The notes beneath the pieces were generated by a model, which saw only the letters and a program-made list of their open reading frames with translations, did not search any database and had not been told where the DNA came from. A DNA stretch of 64,000 nt, from positions 1 to 64,000 of the forward strand of contig MCFE01000208.1 in assembly GCA_002104905.1 (NCBI GenBank), read 5' to 3'. Below, piece after piece: positions 1 through 10,897 of the stretch (its first letter is position 1; each line of letters begins with the position of its first letter). This DNA is from Basidiobolus meristosporus CBS 931.73. Taxonomy: Eukaryota > Basidiobolomycota > Basidiobolomycetes > Basidiobolales > Basidiobolaceae. The position numbers were made by a program, and so were the translations under genes.

Positions 1-1368
1 TTTCTCACCTAAACCTTTCAATTTTGTACTTCAGACTAACTTTACACAATTCATATCAATATCGGATTAGAAACAAGACAAATGTAAAGATCAAGATTCC
101 ACCTGTTGATGATTTTCTCCTTCCTCTTCTCGCATCTATGAAGACACTTATAGCAAATGGGCATATGATAGGGATGTCAGCAAAACAACAGCAAATATCC
201 AAGCTCAGAATTTTTGCTAGACAAAGGAGCTTTTGCAGTTTTAATAATCCCAAATATTTCGACTTCCCCGTATTTTTCTGTCAGCAAAGGAAGTAATGCA
301 AACTTTTCATAGATACTTCTCCCTTCACCTTCGTTCATAACAATTCTTTAGTTGTGATACAATTCATGAGTCTGATTTAATGCCACGAGTGAGTCTAAAC
401 TTCCTGAACCTTATCAATATTTCCAGATCAACCGGAACCACTAGGAAGTCACAGTGAACTCTAAGATTCTCCGCAGGGTAAATGTTGTTTTCAATCTTCC
501 GCGAAAAGATCAATTCAGGAACCATGATATCAAGTCATCCAACTCGACACTAAGCTTTTACTTGCAACGCATTTTAATGAACTCATAGTTTCAGCAGCCC
601 CACAACGGATGATAATGAGGATTATATGGCCAGCTCATTTGAAGGCCATCATGGGTTGATCAACCAATCTGGGGAATGGATTTGAAAGGATAGTAGCCTT
701 GTCGATTCTACTAGAAACACCACTGCATGTGTGTGATCAATGCCATTAAATAACTCGCTAGTTATCGAATCAAGTATTGCACAGCGATTTCCATTGGCAC
801 CGCCAACATTAGTATCTCAACTAACTTTAAGCCAAGATTTACATAGCTTAGATCCATCACATGGCTGAGATTGGGTTTCCAACATCACAGGTCAAATCAT
901 CATCTATTCCAATCTAACAATGGGATTTGTTTAATTGGTCCAGCAAGCTTAAGGAAATTAAGCGATGCTTTATGGCCAAGGAAATTCATTTGAAAAATTG
1001 GTGTCGATTTGACGATTCCTTGCCTTTGATTACTTATCAAAAGCTTAAGGTTTCTCTGTTCGCGACACAAAGGCGGCTTAAATCAAATTCCAACTGTATC
1101 GTTACCTAAAAACCAAGCGTATTTCTTCATTACTAGGGGCAATTCCACCGCCTAGACTCACTTCTAAAGCTTTCCAAATTATAACGAGCTAACTATTGCT
1201 TCTCATCCATCCATCCAATACTTGAATCAATTTAATTCATACTAAAGAATCCCCTGGAGTTTCGTATCTGGGTTGGAAACTTGAGCCGGTGCTTTGAGTT
1301 ACCAAGATAAAAAAATCCTCTTTACCAATTCCGTAGCCAATAACCTTCACAAACCTAAACGACCCGTC
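1..1368. other. Intergenic DNA upstream of the RasGAP gene
   Basis: No open frame here has an ATG start together with a recognisable protein. Short frames on both strands (for example around 24-296 and 927-1109) have no family resemblance. The stretch presumably carries the promoter of the RasGAP gene and possibly the end of a neighbour outside the window. A frame continuous with the RasGAP first exon extends up to 1294, but only through a TTG codon, so I treat that part as 5' leader. Confidence 0.5.
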
Positions 1369-4300
1369 ATGTCTATCATCACAACTACTAAACGCCATAG
1401 CATATTGAGTAATATCGGTAATTCCACCGGAGGTTCTGACATTGAGGACTCGGGCAGGAACCTAGCCCGCACCGTAACTTTAGCAGCTGCTCAAGGGCTT
1501 CCCGTGAATGATCAAGATTTACCAACTACCTCTGGCGAGCTACGACAGAGTCGCAGATACTCCGTAACTGCCTTGTATTCGATGGCAGCTGAACAAGATG
1601 TAGAGGTGGAAGATGATTTGTCCAAAGGTAAGACTTGGGTGCGTTACCATTTGTATATATATTTGTTAAACTAAGATATTGTCATCTTTCACAAGCCCAA
1701 AAGCGTTTGAGGCAACTCAAAATCAGTATCTCTACCCTATCAAAGAAAAACTTCACTCTCGAAAGAGATGTGCGATACCTAGATGGTCGCATCGCACTAT
1801 TAATCCAAAATCACATGGCTTTAGAAGAAGTGAAGGTAGGCGGTCGATAGGGTGCTGTGTTGGCTCTGCAACTCAACTCAGAAATTCCGAATATATATAT
1901 AGCAAGAGGTTTCTTCGCATCTTTACGATATTGAAGTTACAGAGGGAAGTTATCCAGATGACAGAAAGATGCAGGTAAATCCTACACAACTCGCAATGAC
2001 GACATTAAAGCCCAAAGGGATCTAGTTAACACCGATTTCTGTCTAGCAATACGGAGGGTTGTTTTTTCTTCTGCAGACCGAGCCTCGTCACATTGCCACT
2101 CTTGTTAGACTTGTGAGCTTGAGTGAAATCGACACTCTGCTGCAAACAGTCATGTTTACGTTATATGGCAATCAGTACGAATCCAGAGAGGAGCACCTGT
2201 TGTTGACCATGTTTCAGGTTTCTTCATTTACTCTGCAGCTATCAGTGAGATATCGTTATTAAGGAAATGCTTCTAGTCGGTGTTAGCCAGCCAATTCGAT
2301 AGTGCTACAGACTTTGGAGGGTTACTACGAGCTAATACGCCGGTCTCGCGAATGATGAATACATACACAAGGTAGGTTGAATGAAGGCTAACCTGGCTCT
2401 TGCGCGCATCGGTTAATCCCCACAATGTTGTATCTAGGCGCGGCCCTGGCCAGTCGTACTTGAAAAGTGTTCTCTCTGGCTGTATCAACCAAGTCATAGA
2501 AAACTCCGAGTTGAATTTGGAAATCAATCCGCTCAAAGTGTATGAGCAAATCATCTCTGACATGGAAGACAAAGCGATGGTTGTTAGTTTACCTCGAGGG
2601 ATTTCTGCTGAGGAAGCCCAAGCTAATCCCCAAGTTCAAGAAATCTTGAGACCAAGAATCGGCCAATTGATCGAGATTGCCAACACATTCTTGACAACCA
2701 TCATCAACTCTATTGAACTTGTTCCTTATGGGATTCGGTGGATTTGCAAACAAATCCGCTCTCTCACTAAGGTGTGTAGACGTGTGCTAGTATTGAGCTC
2801 AATGGTCCGAGTGCTAATCTGTTCCTCTAGCGAAAATACCCGGATGCTACCGAAATGAGTATCTGCTCGTTGATCGGTGGATTTTTCTTTCTTCGTTTCA
2901 TCAACCCAGCCATTGTTACGCCCCAGGCCTATATGCTAATTGAGCAAAACCCGTCTAGACACCCCCGACGAACGTTAACTCTGGTAAATAGCCGTCAGCT
3001 GGAGGTGGATTGAGATGCATTAATCTAAGTTGATCAACAGGTGGCAAAAATGCTTCAAAACCTTGCTAATAAGGCTTCGTATGCGAAAGAAGCGTACATG
3101 ATGTCGCTAAACCCGTTTGTAGAGGGTAACAAAGCCAGGATCAATCAATTCTTCAACTCTCTTTGCGAAGTGGGGGATTTTTACGAATCATTAGAAGTAA
3201 GCGCTTCGACATACCACTCACTTGCGGGCAGATATTCAACCTCATTTGAACACTAGATGGATCAATATATGGCGTTGTCGAAAAAGGATCTGTGCCTGAA
3301 TATTACACTAAACGAGTTATATGGCACTCATGCATTGTTGGTCAAGCACCAAGACGTTTTGGTAGGAACAAGTGCTGGATAGATATGACTGACACGTGTT
3401 GTACTGACATGGATTCTTCAGTGTCCAAACAAAAATTCCCATTTGCGCATGTCCCTCGAAGAACTCGGGAATTCCCCATCTCAAGTCCCCCGAAACGCAA
3501 ACTGCTCCATTGAGCTTCCGCTTTTTAGTCGCTGGAAGAACCCATTGACAGGTATGTGACTTGCCAGCCAAACGCTTTGTGATGCCAAAAATGCTTATTA
3601 TCGCTTGAAGATATAGAAAATTCGAGAGAAAACGGCGAAGTCATCAGTCAAAATGATATACTGTATATGGAAGCGAAATCACTTCTCGTACGAATAATCA
3701 GAAGCCTTCCACACCTTGCCTCAAAGCCGATTACATCGCTTTCCGACATCATTGATACCGCTACTGACAGTAAGGACAGCTCATTAGTGAGGAAGGGGAT
3801 TAAAGCCCAAGAGATGTTGACTGAGCTAGTTACGAACGGAGTGATCGACCCAGTAGATAACTTTGCATTGATGACTCAAGAAGTCAACCAGGTACAGTGA
3901 TATTTGACGAGCTTGGATGTGTCGCTGCTTACTCACATATATTCCTTCAGGAATTGGTACACCTGGGAAATACTCGCGATCAAGTTCTGATTGAGATGGA
4001 ATCACTTGAAGGTGTCTACAAGACCATATGCGACCATAATAACTACCTTCGAATGCAACTAGAATCATACAAGGCGTATTTACAAAACGTCCGGATGCAC
4101 TCCGGGGGAAAGAAAGAAAAGACCCACCACACCTCTGGACCCCTAAAGTTTTCCCACCATCAGCTTGAACGTGATGGTGTTATCTTTGAATGCAATGTTC
4201 CGGAGTCAAGGTTGGTTTTATTTCCCCCTCCCAAATGCACAGACTTTTCTAATACAAGCCGTACGATTTTAGAAGGAACAATATTTTCTTTAACATCGTG

Positions 4301-4614
4301 TCGCCCATCCCTGGAACTTTTGTTATATCATTACATTATAAAGGTACGTTGGACGATAGATTCTCGGGTCTTCGTATCGACATACTCACGCTAGGTTTAC
4401 AGGTCGGGAAAAGCCGATTTTGGAGATGGATCTCAAACTCGATGATCTATTGGAGAAGGTACGTGCTACAGTGGTTTTGTCCTCTCCACAGGCCGAACTA
4501 ACCTTGCGCTCATATTAGCAACAAGATAATGTCCAACTGCTAGATCTTGAATACGTTCAACTGAACGTTGTTAGACTGCTTCATCTCTTAAACAAGTATT
4601 TCAACAAACGATAA
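1369..4614 (+). CDS. gap1: Ras GTPase-activating protein, IQGAP-like Gap1/Sar1 type (15 exons)
   Basis: Predicted to switch off Ras by stimulating GTP hydrolysis at the plasma membrane. Exons by eye: 1369-1627, 1696-1835, 1909-1974, 2047-2217, 2277-2371, 2438-2771, 2831-2983, 3041-3196, 3257-3361, 3422-3551, 3611-3891, 3951-4210, 4273-4343, 4403-4458, 4519-4614; the sum is 790 codons plus stop, close to the roughly 770 aa of S. pombe Gap1. The N-terminus holds a short coiled-coil-like stretch. The RasGAP domain follows, with [12 protein letters not shown], an SYLKSVLS block, [19 protein letters not shown] (the FLRFINPA signature) and an [10 protein letters not shown] segment. A RasGAP C-terminal (IQGAP-type) domain follows from about residue 540, beginning near [19 protein letters not shown]. 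The expected arginine finger region is in exons 5-6 (RRGPGQSYL). No calponin-homology domain or IQ motif is seen, which separates it from true IQGAP. ATG 1369 is the first in-frame ATG. Confidence 0.88.
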
Positions 4615-5349
4615 TACTTGCGTTGCGGTTTAAGTTTACCACGTTTTTCTAATACTGAGGATTCCATGCGTGCTTTCCACACCTTTAATACCATATTTTC
4701 CGTATTGTACCTTTTCATTAATACTTTCTCTATAAATCAAATATACGCTTCCATGAAAGATGTCTTTGAAGGGCTGTTCCACGTGACGTGTACGCCTGAT
4801 TACCTGCTATTTATTGTTTGTGATGATCCTTCAGATCATGCATGCCGACTAAACACAAACGCTACATCACCTAGGGCATCCCTAAGTGCTTGTGCTTAGA
4901 TCACAGCATTTGCTATGTTTAGGGCATCCCAGTTTTATAATATCAAGCATATTTATATATGTGAATTATCTGGTTTCTCATCTGTTGGTAATCTGTGCAC
5001 GTACCAGTTACGCCTGCAGACTGCTCCTCGTTGTGCTGCACCAATAGAAGGCGGTGGTTGTGAACAAAGCGGTCACACATGGAACGCTAATGCATGTAAG
5101 TATTTAGTTGGTGAGGGATGTGGCGCATACGCTTAAGCACGTTCCAGGTGTGGTTTACCCTTAATACATAAAAAAACAAATGCAGGTGAATTTAGGTTTG
5201 ACTATACACTAGTCAAACAAGGTTTGAAATTGATACTACTGGGTTACCCAATAGTATTGAGTGTCATCAGTATTTATATGGAGGGAGGGATACTGATACA
5301 ATGTGGCTCAACCATCCTACATCCTCTCAATCACCACTTCGCTTCTGCA
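4615..5349. other. Intergenic region with two small Cys-containing open frames
   Basis: Between the RasGAP stop and the first glycine-rich gene. Two adjacent same-strand frames (4618-4899 and 4915-5136) encode short Cys- and Asn-containing peptides without a signal peptide or a recognised domain. They could be 3' UTR noise or remnants of a small secreted protein gene. A TATA-like TATTTATA at 5271-5278 lies about 70 bp before the next ATG. Confidence 0.35.
5271..5278 (+). promoter_or_regulatory. TATA-like box of first glycine-rich gene
   Basis: TATTTATA about 70 bp upstream of the ATG at 5350. The spacing fits a TATA box with a short leader and resembles the other members of the array. Confidence 0.45.
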
Positions 5350-5733
5350 ATGAAACAATTCGCATTCGTCGCTTTGGTCATTGCTGCCTTTGGCTTTAAT
5401 GAAGTAGCTTCAAGTCCGTTCTTCTTCGGGAAGGGTATTTTCGGCGGAGGTGGTGGCGGCGGTGGTAACGAAGGCGGAGGAGGAGGTGGAAGTGGAGGTG
5501 GTGGTGGTGGTACCAGAGTTGTGTATTGTCCAGGTCCTGAATGCCCATTCAACAATAATGGATATCCTGGTGGCTCGTATGGTCCAGGTGTTACTGTCTT
5601 TAACAACAATGGTGGTGGTGGTGGAAACAGCGGCAATGGTGGTGGTAGTGGTGGTGGTGGTAGCGGTGGTGGTAGTTCAAATACTGTTGATGGCGATCCT
5701 ATTGTCTCTTACCTCATGAGCCCCCACACGTAG
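5350..5733 (+). CDS. Secreted glycine-rich protein, array member 1 (127 aa)
   Basis: A single-exon gene. The N-terminus MKQFAFVALVIAAFGFNEVA is a convincing signal peptide, so the product is likely secreted or wall-associated. The mature part is dominated by polyglycine with Asn and Ser, interrupted by a small conserved-looking island RVVYCPGPECPF with two cysteines, and a non-glycine tail ending SYLMSPHT. The island is the positional counterpart of the VVVNGCGPGGRG(K/R)CPGGW motif in members 2 and 3. ATG 5350 is chosen because it begins the signal peptide; the upstream in-frame extension has no signal character. AATAAA occurs at 5781-5786. The function is unknown; a structural or adhesive surface protein is inference only. 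Confidence 0.7.
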   Translation: MKQFAFVALVIAAFGFNEVASSPFFFGKGIFGGGGGGGGNEGGGGGGSGGGGGGTRVVYCPGPECPFNNNGYPGGSYGPGVTVFNNNGGGGGNSGNGGGSGGGGSGGGSSNTVDGDPIVSYLMSPHT

Positions 5734-5780
5734 GAGCATGTTGCTCTATTACTATACAAGCTATCTTTGGTGACAAATAC

Positions 5781-5786
5781 AATAAA
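5781..5786 (+). terminator. Polyadenylation signal AATAAA
   Basis: AATAAA about 50 bp after the stop codon of glycine-rich member 1; a second AATAAA-like hexamer follows near 5805. Confidence 0.5.
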
Positions 5787-6124
5787 ATCCTATTGAATAG
5801 TGAAGAATAAACCACCATTGTTTCTTTATGTTTAAGCTAGGATAGCTATTTGAAAAAAATGGGCCTTAATATGAAGGATCACAAGATAAGTTGAATAACT
5901 GGTATTTTTCAATTGCACTGCGATATATTCGTATAGGGAAAGACCGGGAATTGCATGGAATCACAACTGTCCGTTACATCACCAGAATGCCTGTCTGGCT
6001 GCAGAGAATTTTGAAACACCGTCATATATCTCCTGATATTTACATTTTTTTCGTCATTGTGTCAGAAATTTACAAGGGATGAAACATTGGCGTGACTGTT
6101 GGAAAATGCTCGCATATGTTCACC
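5787..6124. other. Intergenic spacer in the glycine-rich array
   Basis: AT-rich spacer between members 1 and 2. One short frame (5891-6082) has no recognisable product. I see nothing beyond the member 1 terminator region and the member 2 promoter. Confidence 0.5.
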
Positions 6125-6132
6125 TATAAAAA
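6125..6132 (+). promoter_or_regulatory. TATA box of glycine-rich member 2
   Basis: TATAAAAA about 105 bp upstream of ATG 6230. It is followed by a pyrimidine- and C-rich leader that closely resembles the leader of member 3. Confidence 0.6.
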
Positions 6133-6229
6133 TGTACTTAAGAGACAATGTCTCGATACTCGTGGACACGCCACTAGCTCCTCCTTCGCCTTTTCCGCCC
6201 ACCTTACCAAACGCCCGCTACTAGGTATA

Positions 6230-6925
6230 ATGAAGAGTCTTATCTGCTTAGTAATTGGTGCGACAGCCCTGAACCTTGTCTCTGCTATTCCTAATCCGGA
6301 GCCTATCTTTGGCCTCTTTGGACACAAGGGTGGTCTTTTTGGTGGCGGCGGCGGTGGGGGTGGTGATGGAGGTGGCAATGGGAATGGTAATGGTGGTGGT
6401 GATGGTGGTGGTGGTGGTGGACAGACAATTGTTGTAGTCAATGGTTGTGGTCCAGGAGGACGCGGTAAATGCCCAGGTGGATGGTCAGGAGGATTTGGCG
6501 GATGGAACGGAGGTCCAGGTGGTGGCTTTGGGGGTCCCGGTGGTGGCTTTGGTGGCCCTGGTGGTGGCTTTGGAGGTCCCGGTGGTGGCTTTGGGGGTTC
6601 AGGGGGTCGTGGAGGAGGACCAGGGGGTCCTGGTGGTGGCTTTGGGGGTTCAGGGGGTCGTGGAGGAGGACCAGGGGGTCCTGGTGGTGGCTTTGGGGGT
6701 TCAGGGGGTCGTGGAGGAGGACCAGGGGGTTCCGGTAGTGGCTTTGGGGGTCCAGGGGGTCCTGATGGTGGCTATGGCGGTCCCGGTGGCCCTGGTGGAA
6801 GTTCTGGCGGGGATCCCAGTGGACCACCTACTGGGGGCTCGGATGGATCGGGCGGAGGGCCTGCTAACACCAGTCCAATGACAAATGATTACGGCAAGGG
6901 TGATTCTGCTACAATTCCATGGTAA
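6230..6925 (+). CDS. Secreted glycine-rich protein, array member 2 (231 aa)
   Basis: A single-exon gene. The signal peptide MKSLICLVIGATALNLVSA is shared almost exactly with member 3. After cleavage the protein begins IPNPEPIFGLFG, then a polyglycine run, then the Cys island TIVVVNGCGPGGRGKCPGGW. A long Gly/Pro/Phe repeat domain follows. Three near-perfect 51-bp repeats (6584-6736) encode a 17-residue GGFGGSGGRGGGPGGP-type unit, so the length is probably polymorphic. The C-terminus is non-repetitive and ends DSATIPW. The ATG is preceded by the leader motif CTAGGTATA found in the same place in member 3. AATAAA follows at 7064-7069. No enzymatic domain is visible. Wall, matrix or adhesive function is inferred from composition only. 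Confidence 0.75.
   Translation: MKSLICLVIGATALNLVSAIPNPEPIFGLFGHKGGLFGGGGGGGGDGGGNGNGNGGGDGGGGGGQTIVVVNGCGPGGRGKCPGGWSGGFGGWNGGPGGGFGGPGGGFGGPGGGFGGPGGGFGGSGGRGGGPGGPGGGFGGSGGRGGGPGGPGGGFGGSGGRGGGPGGSGSGFGGPGGPDGGYGGPGGPGGSSGGDPSGPPTGGSDGSGGGPANTSPMTNDYGKGDSATIPW
6584..6736 (+). repeat. Three 51-bp tandem repeats inside member 2
   Basis: Near-identical in-frame units (17 codons) of a Gly-Phe-Gly-Ser-Arg-Pro repeat. The copies differ by a few bases; the third has Gly-Pro replaced by Gly-Ser. This is consistent with recent expansion by slippage or unequal exchange. Confidence 0.75.
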
Positions 6926-7424
6926 ACTCGCATCCAGGGATCTTATCCGATGTTCAGGAATATAGTGGTATTCTACTGTCAGTGTGATATTCATCATTTC
7001 TGTAGTAATACAGCAGTGTCTGGCATGTCAGTATCTTACATTTCCTCTCCCTTTGCTTTGTTCAATAAACTCAAATGCAGCAATATTGATATTTTAAATT
7101 TGTCTTTACGCTGCTGTAATGTCTATAATTCAGTTCTTTCTGAGTGGGTTCATAAAGCCACGTGCTACTGTTGGAATTCTAAGCAACTACTGAAACATAT
7201 ATGTGATGCGATAGCGAATTATTGCCTAGGTTAGCATATCCTTGAAAGCAAAAAATCATGGCAATCCGAGAGATTTAGTGTCAATCAACATCAATCTCTA
7301 TTCATTTGTTTCATCCTTGATTGTACGTCATTTTGAAACGATGTCACATAGTGCACTAATATGCATCAACGTAGCCTAAAGGGATGACACAAACCATGTT
7401 TGGAAACGTGACCCAAATGCTGTC
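6926..7424. other. Intergenic spacer in the glycine-rich array
   Basis: Contains the AATAAA of member 2 (7064-7069) and the upstream region of member 3. A 94-codon frame (6950-7234) is Cys-containing but has no recognised family and is probably fortuitous. Confidence 0.5.
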
Positions 7425-7432
7425 TATAAATA
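7425..7432 (+). promoter_or_regulatory. TATA box of glycine-rich member 3
   Basis: TATAAATA about 100 bp upstream of ATG 7526, the same spacing as in member 2. Confidence 0.6.
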
Positions 7433-7525
7433 TAGAGTAGCTAGACATGAGTAAGTCACTCGTGGACCTTCCACTATTTCATCCTCTCCTTCCATTCACC
7501 CTACCGACACCAGCTACTAGGTATA

Positions 7526-7948
7526 ATGAAGAGCCTTATCTGCTTAGTGATTGGTGCTACAGCTTTGACCTTGGCTTCTGCTGCCCCTAATCCTGAGCCT
7601 ATCTTCGAGCTGTTTGGTAAGGGGGGAGGAGGAGGTGACGCTACTCCTCCTCCTCCTCCTCCTCCTCCTAACCCAACCATTGTAGTAGTAAACGGTTGTG
7701 GTCCAGGTGGACGTGGCAGATGTCCAGGTGGATGGAGAGGAGGATACGGTGGATGGAACGGCGGTGGCTATGGTGGATGGAACGGTGGCTATGGTGGATG
7801 GAATGGCGGCTCTGGTGGATGGAATGGCGGCTCTGGTGGATGGAATGGCGGCTCTGGTGGATGGAGTGGTGGCTATGGCGGATGGAATGGTGGCGGCCCT
7901 GGTGGTTATGACGATTATGGCAAAGGTGGTCACGGAGTAGCCTGGTAA
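7526..7948 (+). CDS. Secreted glycine-rich protein, array member 3 (140 aa)
   Basis: A single-exon paralogue of member 2. The signal peptide MKSLICLVIGATALTLASA and mature start APNPEPIFELFG align with it. The polyglycine run is replaced by a polyproline stretch encoded by CCT codons. The Cys island TIVVVNGCGPGGRGRCPGGW is conserved. The repeat domain differs: 7-residue GGWNGG(S/Y/G) units encoded by 21-bp repeats (about 7750-7890), making it Trp-rich. The C-terminus ends GKGGHGVAW; a terminal W is shared with member 2. The ATG context, leader and 3' AATAAA (8079-8084) match the array pattern. The conserved head and island with exchanged repeats suggest diversification of the repeat domain after duplication. 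Function unknown. Confidence 0.75.
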   Translation: MKSLICLVIGATALTLASAAPNPEPIFELFGKGGGGGDATPPPPPPPPNPTIVVVNGCGPGGRGRCPGGWRGGYGGWNGGGYGGWNGGYGGWNGGSGGWNGGSGGWNGGSGGWSGGYGGWNGGGPGGYDDYGKGGHGVAW

Positions 7949-8380
7949 ACTGATCTCAGCTCAACTCTACTGCTCCTTTCTTTGCATTGGGTCCCTCTTA
8001 ACCACAAAGAGTCAATCACGCAGTAAAGACAGAAATTACTCAGTTCTCTGGGTTTCCTGTATTATTGATTTGAAATGCAATAAACCATTGTTATGGAAGA
8101 TTTGGGTTTTTGAAATTATATATTTTCAATACTGCTTAAAAATATCTGATGATGGAATAGAAAGCAAGCATTCAGCTATGGGCCTATTACCGTCTCTTCC
8201 ATGATACAAATTAACATGTAACGCAACCGTAAATAGAAGGGAATGAATCTCTGTTATTTCAATTCGTAAAATGTCTATCCATAGCTGATATCTCTAGAGA
8301 CACATTTGGCACAATCTGTGACATCTTTAAACAAATGAAACGTATTTGCACACGTTTTCAAACACCGATAGGCGAGTATC
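7949..8380. other. Intergenic spacer in the glycine-rich array
   Basis: Holds the AATAAA of member 3 (8079-8084) and the AT-rich upstream region of member 4. No coding signal seen. Confidence 0.5.
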
Positions 8381-8388
8381 TATATAAG
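8381..8388 (+). promoter_or_regulatory. TATA box of glycine-rich member 4
   Basis: TATATAAG about 105 bp upstream of ATG 8486, the same spacing as in members 2 and 3. Confidence 0.6.
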
Positions 8389-8485
8389 GACACCTCTTGT
8401 GGTCGAGAAATATGTTCGTGAACCTCCCAACATCTTCTTCTTCACATCCCCTTCCATTTGCACCACAAAGGACAAGCTACACGGT

Positions 8486-8776
8486 ATGATGAAGAGTTTT
8501 CTCTGCTTAATAATTGGTGTGGCTACCCTGAACCTCACTCTGGGAGCACCAAGCCCAAACCCAATGTATTTTGGTAATGATGAGGACGCCATTGGAAAAT
8601 GGGATTATGATAGTCCTGGTGGGTTCTATGGGGGTGGAGTAGAGGGTTGGTATGGAAGTGGACCAGGAGGATGGTATCGAGGTGACTCAACAGGATGGCA
8701 TGGAGGTGGCTTGGGCGATTGGGATGATGCTTGGAGAGGATATGGTGGTGGCCCAGAGGCGTTTTATGGTTTATAA
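8486..8776 (+). CDS. Secreted glycine-rich protein, array member 4 (96 aa)
   Basis: A single-exon, shorter and more divergent paralogue. The signal peptide MMKSFLCLIIGVATLNLTLG is followed by APSPNPMYFG, aligning with the (I/A)PNPEPIF start of members 2 and 3. The Cys island is missing. The mature part carries Gly-Trp-Tyr units (GGWYRG, GGWHGG type) with more Asp than its paralogues. Translation could begin at 8486 or at the next ATG (8489), which matches the single-Met start of the paralogues. AATAAA at 8847-8852. Probably secreted; function unknown. Confidence 0.65.
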   Translation: MMKSFLCLIIGVATLNLTLGAPSPNPMYFGNDEDAIGKWDYDSPGGFYGGGVEGWYGSGPGGWYRGDSTGWHGGGLGDWDDAWRGYGGGPEAFYGL

Positions 8777-9975
8777 ACACAGCTACCTGTTTGAGTACTT
8801 CACCTGCCCAGTAGAGCAATTTATACTTATTGTAATGTCACTCGAAAATAAAGTACTCATTGTTAGTAACATCAAAAGAAACCAATGCTATCATTAGAAA
8901 CATATGTAATCTATATAGTAATCCACTTTGGGACCTCAATATGGCATTCTAATTTAATATATTTAAAATATTTCAGCACAACAGAGTATATGAGCTGCAT
9001 CAGATTAAATATCAATATTCTGAAGCTACAAGGCTCAAATTTTATATAAAATTCATTGGTACGTCTGTGTAGATCACTTCATCCTTGTTATCGTTTCAGT
9101 AAAGGATATTCACAATCTCATATAACTTCACCACGTTATACCCTCATATATCATTTTCTATTTGATCATCTTCAAACCTAAATCTTACAACATATGGGGT
9201 AAATGCGAGAAGTCAGATCATGAAACATCATCTAGAGGATTTTACAAGCAACTTCAAGTACCTTTCAGAGAAGATAATTTCCCCAGATTAGTATTTTAAC
9301 TCAAAAACCGATAATGACAAAGAGGGTACTAATAATTTGGTGAAATTGGTACTTGATAAGAAAATTTTCGTATTTGTATGTAATTACATTTACATCTAAG
9401 CTCAGATATTTGTACAAGTTGTTAGTGTATATCTCGAGCTATAAGCACATCTAAAATTTATCAATTCTGAATAATCAGTGAACGGATCTCAAAAATAGTT
9501 CAAATTATTCAATGACCCCAGATTCCACAAATCTCTATACTCCTTGATAACACACTTGATTTTACAGTTTTGTATAGCTCCACAACTATCACGGCCATAT
9601 TTCAACGCAAAACTTCTGTAAGTGGAATCCCACTTCCACTCCTATATCACTAAATAATCTCCAGGCACCAATTTTATGTGCTTCAGGCTATATATGGCTA
9701 TTGCTGTCTTGAAAAGTACAAATGCTGCGGATCAAATTGGTGAGCCAAATGGAATCCGGGTAGTCTGACATTATACTCGCAACAGCTAACTCATTTTCTG
9801 GGAAAACAATAATAGGATACATGTAGAAATCAGTAATACAGCAACCCACCTAAAGTTGATGATTGCATATTTTGTGAAGTGGTTGGGATTCTACTCAGCC
9901 TGAAGATCGTAATATTTCCAACGAATTTGAAGAATAATCAAGCACCTCTTAACCATTAAACCGACAAATCTCAAC
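8777..9975. other. AT-rich intergenic DNA
   Basis: Member 4's polyadenylation signal (8847-8852) and then about 1.1 kb of AT-rich sequence with no open frame of note on either strand. Confidence 0.55.
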
Positions 9976-10897
9976 ACTGCTTTAATGGTACTTCTCAGAA
10001 ATCATTTCCATACATTGTGATATGACAAGGCAGCAGTAGTAATAATCTAGCCAATGCAATTCGGCTGATTTCCTCAGTGCACACACTCACAAACACACAC
10101 ACACACACACACACCCAGCACCAAAAATAGTTACAATGCTCCCACCACAATACGCACCATTGCCATTGATTCTTCTTTAGGCGAGATGCATGGATGTGGT
10201 TTAGAAAGTCGTTCAATGTCCACGTCATCTCAGTGGAGTGTGCAGATGAAGCACATCAACCATGTACCTTCTCCGAAACATCATGGCTTTTGGTGCTTAG
10301 TGTCAGGCACTGGGTGCTGGGTGCATGGTGGTGGGTGCTGGGTGCTAGCTCTCACCCAGTCGGACACACCAAATCACCACCCCATTGGTCTCGTGTCAGG
10401 TTACACAGCTGCTGCACCGGTGGATACGAAGCTTGGCACATGAGGCATCCCATCCACCACCATTCTCATCCTCATGATCAACTTCCCTTGCTAAATCGGT
10501 CGTTTCACACTACCCTTGTCACAAGTCCGACACTGATGACCTTGGTGATTGGCAGCGGAGTTGAGCCAACCCTGATGTGCAGGTGAGGTCGCGGGGTGAG
10601 ACAGGGTGTGGGAACGGAGTAGTGCAGTGCTGGAGGCGTACTGAGCAGAGTCATTAGTTGACCTGGCCGAGTGGCTCAACTCCACTGGCTCGGTGTCCCA
10701 GCCTTGCACCAAGCCACTGAGCTCCTTCACTTCCATCCTAGTCGCCTCATCAACACCACCGGCCACTCCAACTCCCACTTCCATTGTCCCTGTAGGCTCT
10801 CATATCTGCCTGGTCAGCCTATCGCCATCAGTATTATATCAGGGTACTCGATTTTTCTCACCCAGAGGGAACGAGAGCAAGAGGGAGAGAGAGGGTG
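9976..10897 (+). repeat. Inverted dispersed repeat, copy A (~0.92 kb)
   Basis: Nearly identical, in opposite orientation, to 17957-18933. It contains an (AC)n tract (about 10081-10115), short TGGGTGC/GGGTGC minisatellite units (about 10308-10350), and ends in a GA-rich tract where the copies diverge. It encodes no recognisable protein; the several 80-130 codon frames have mirror images in copy B and look fortuitous. The left outer boundary is sharp at ACTGCTTTAATGG. No terminal inverted repeats or target duplication were found by eye. It could be a non-autonomous transposon fragment or a segmental duplication. Confidence 0.75.

Noticed and set aside
5331-7933. Long antisense and alternate-frame open reading frames across the glycine-rich genes (Pro-rich or His-rich products)
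   Set aside because: They mirror the G/C-rich repeat codons of the sense genes, lack signal peptides and promoters, and sit on top of better-supported sense frames.
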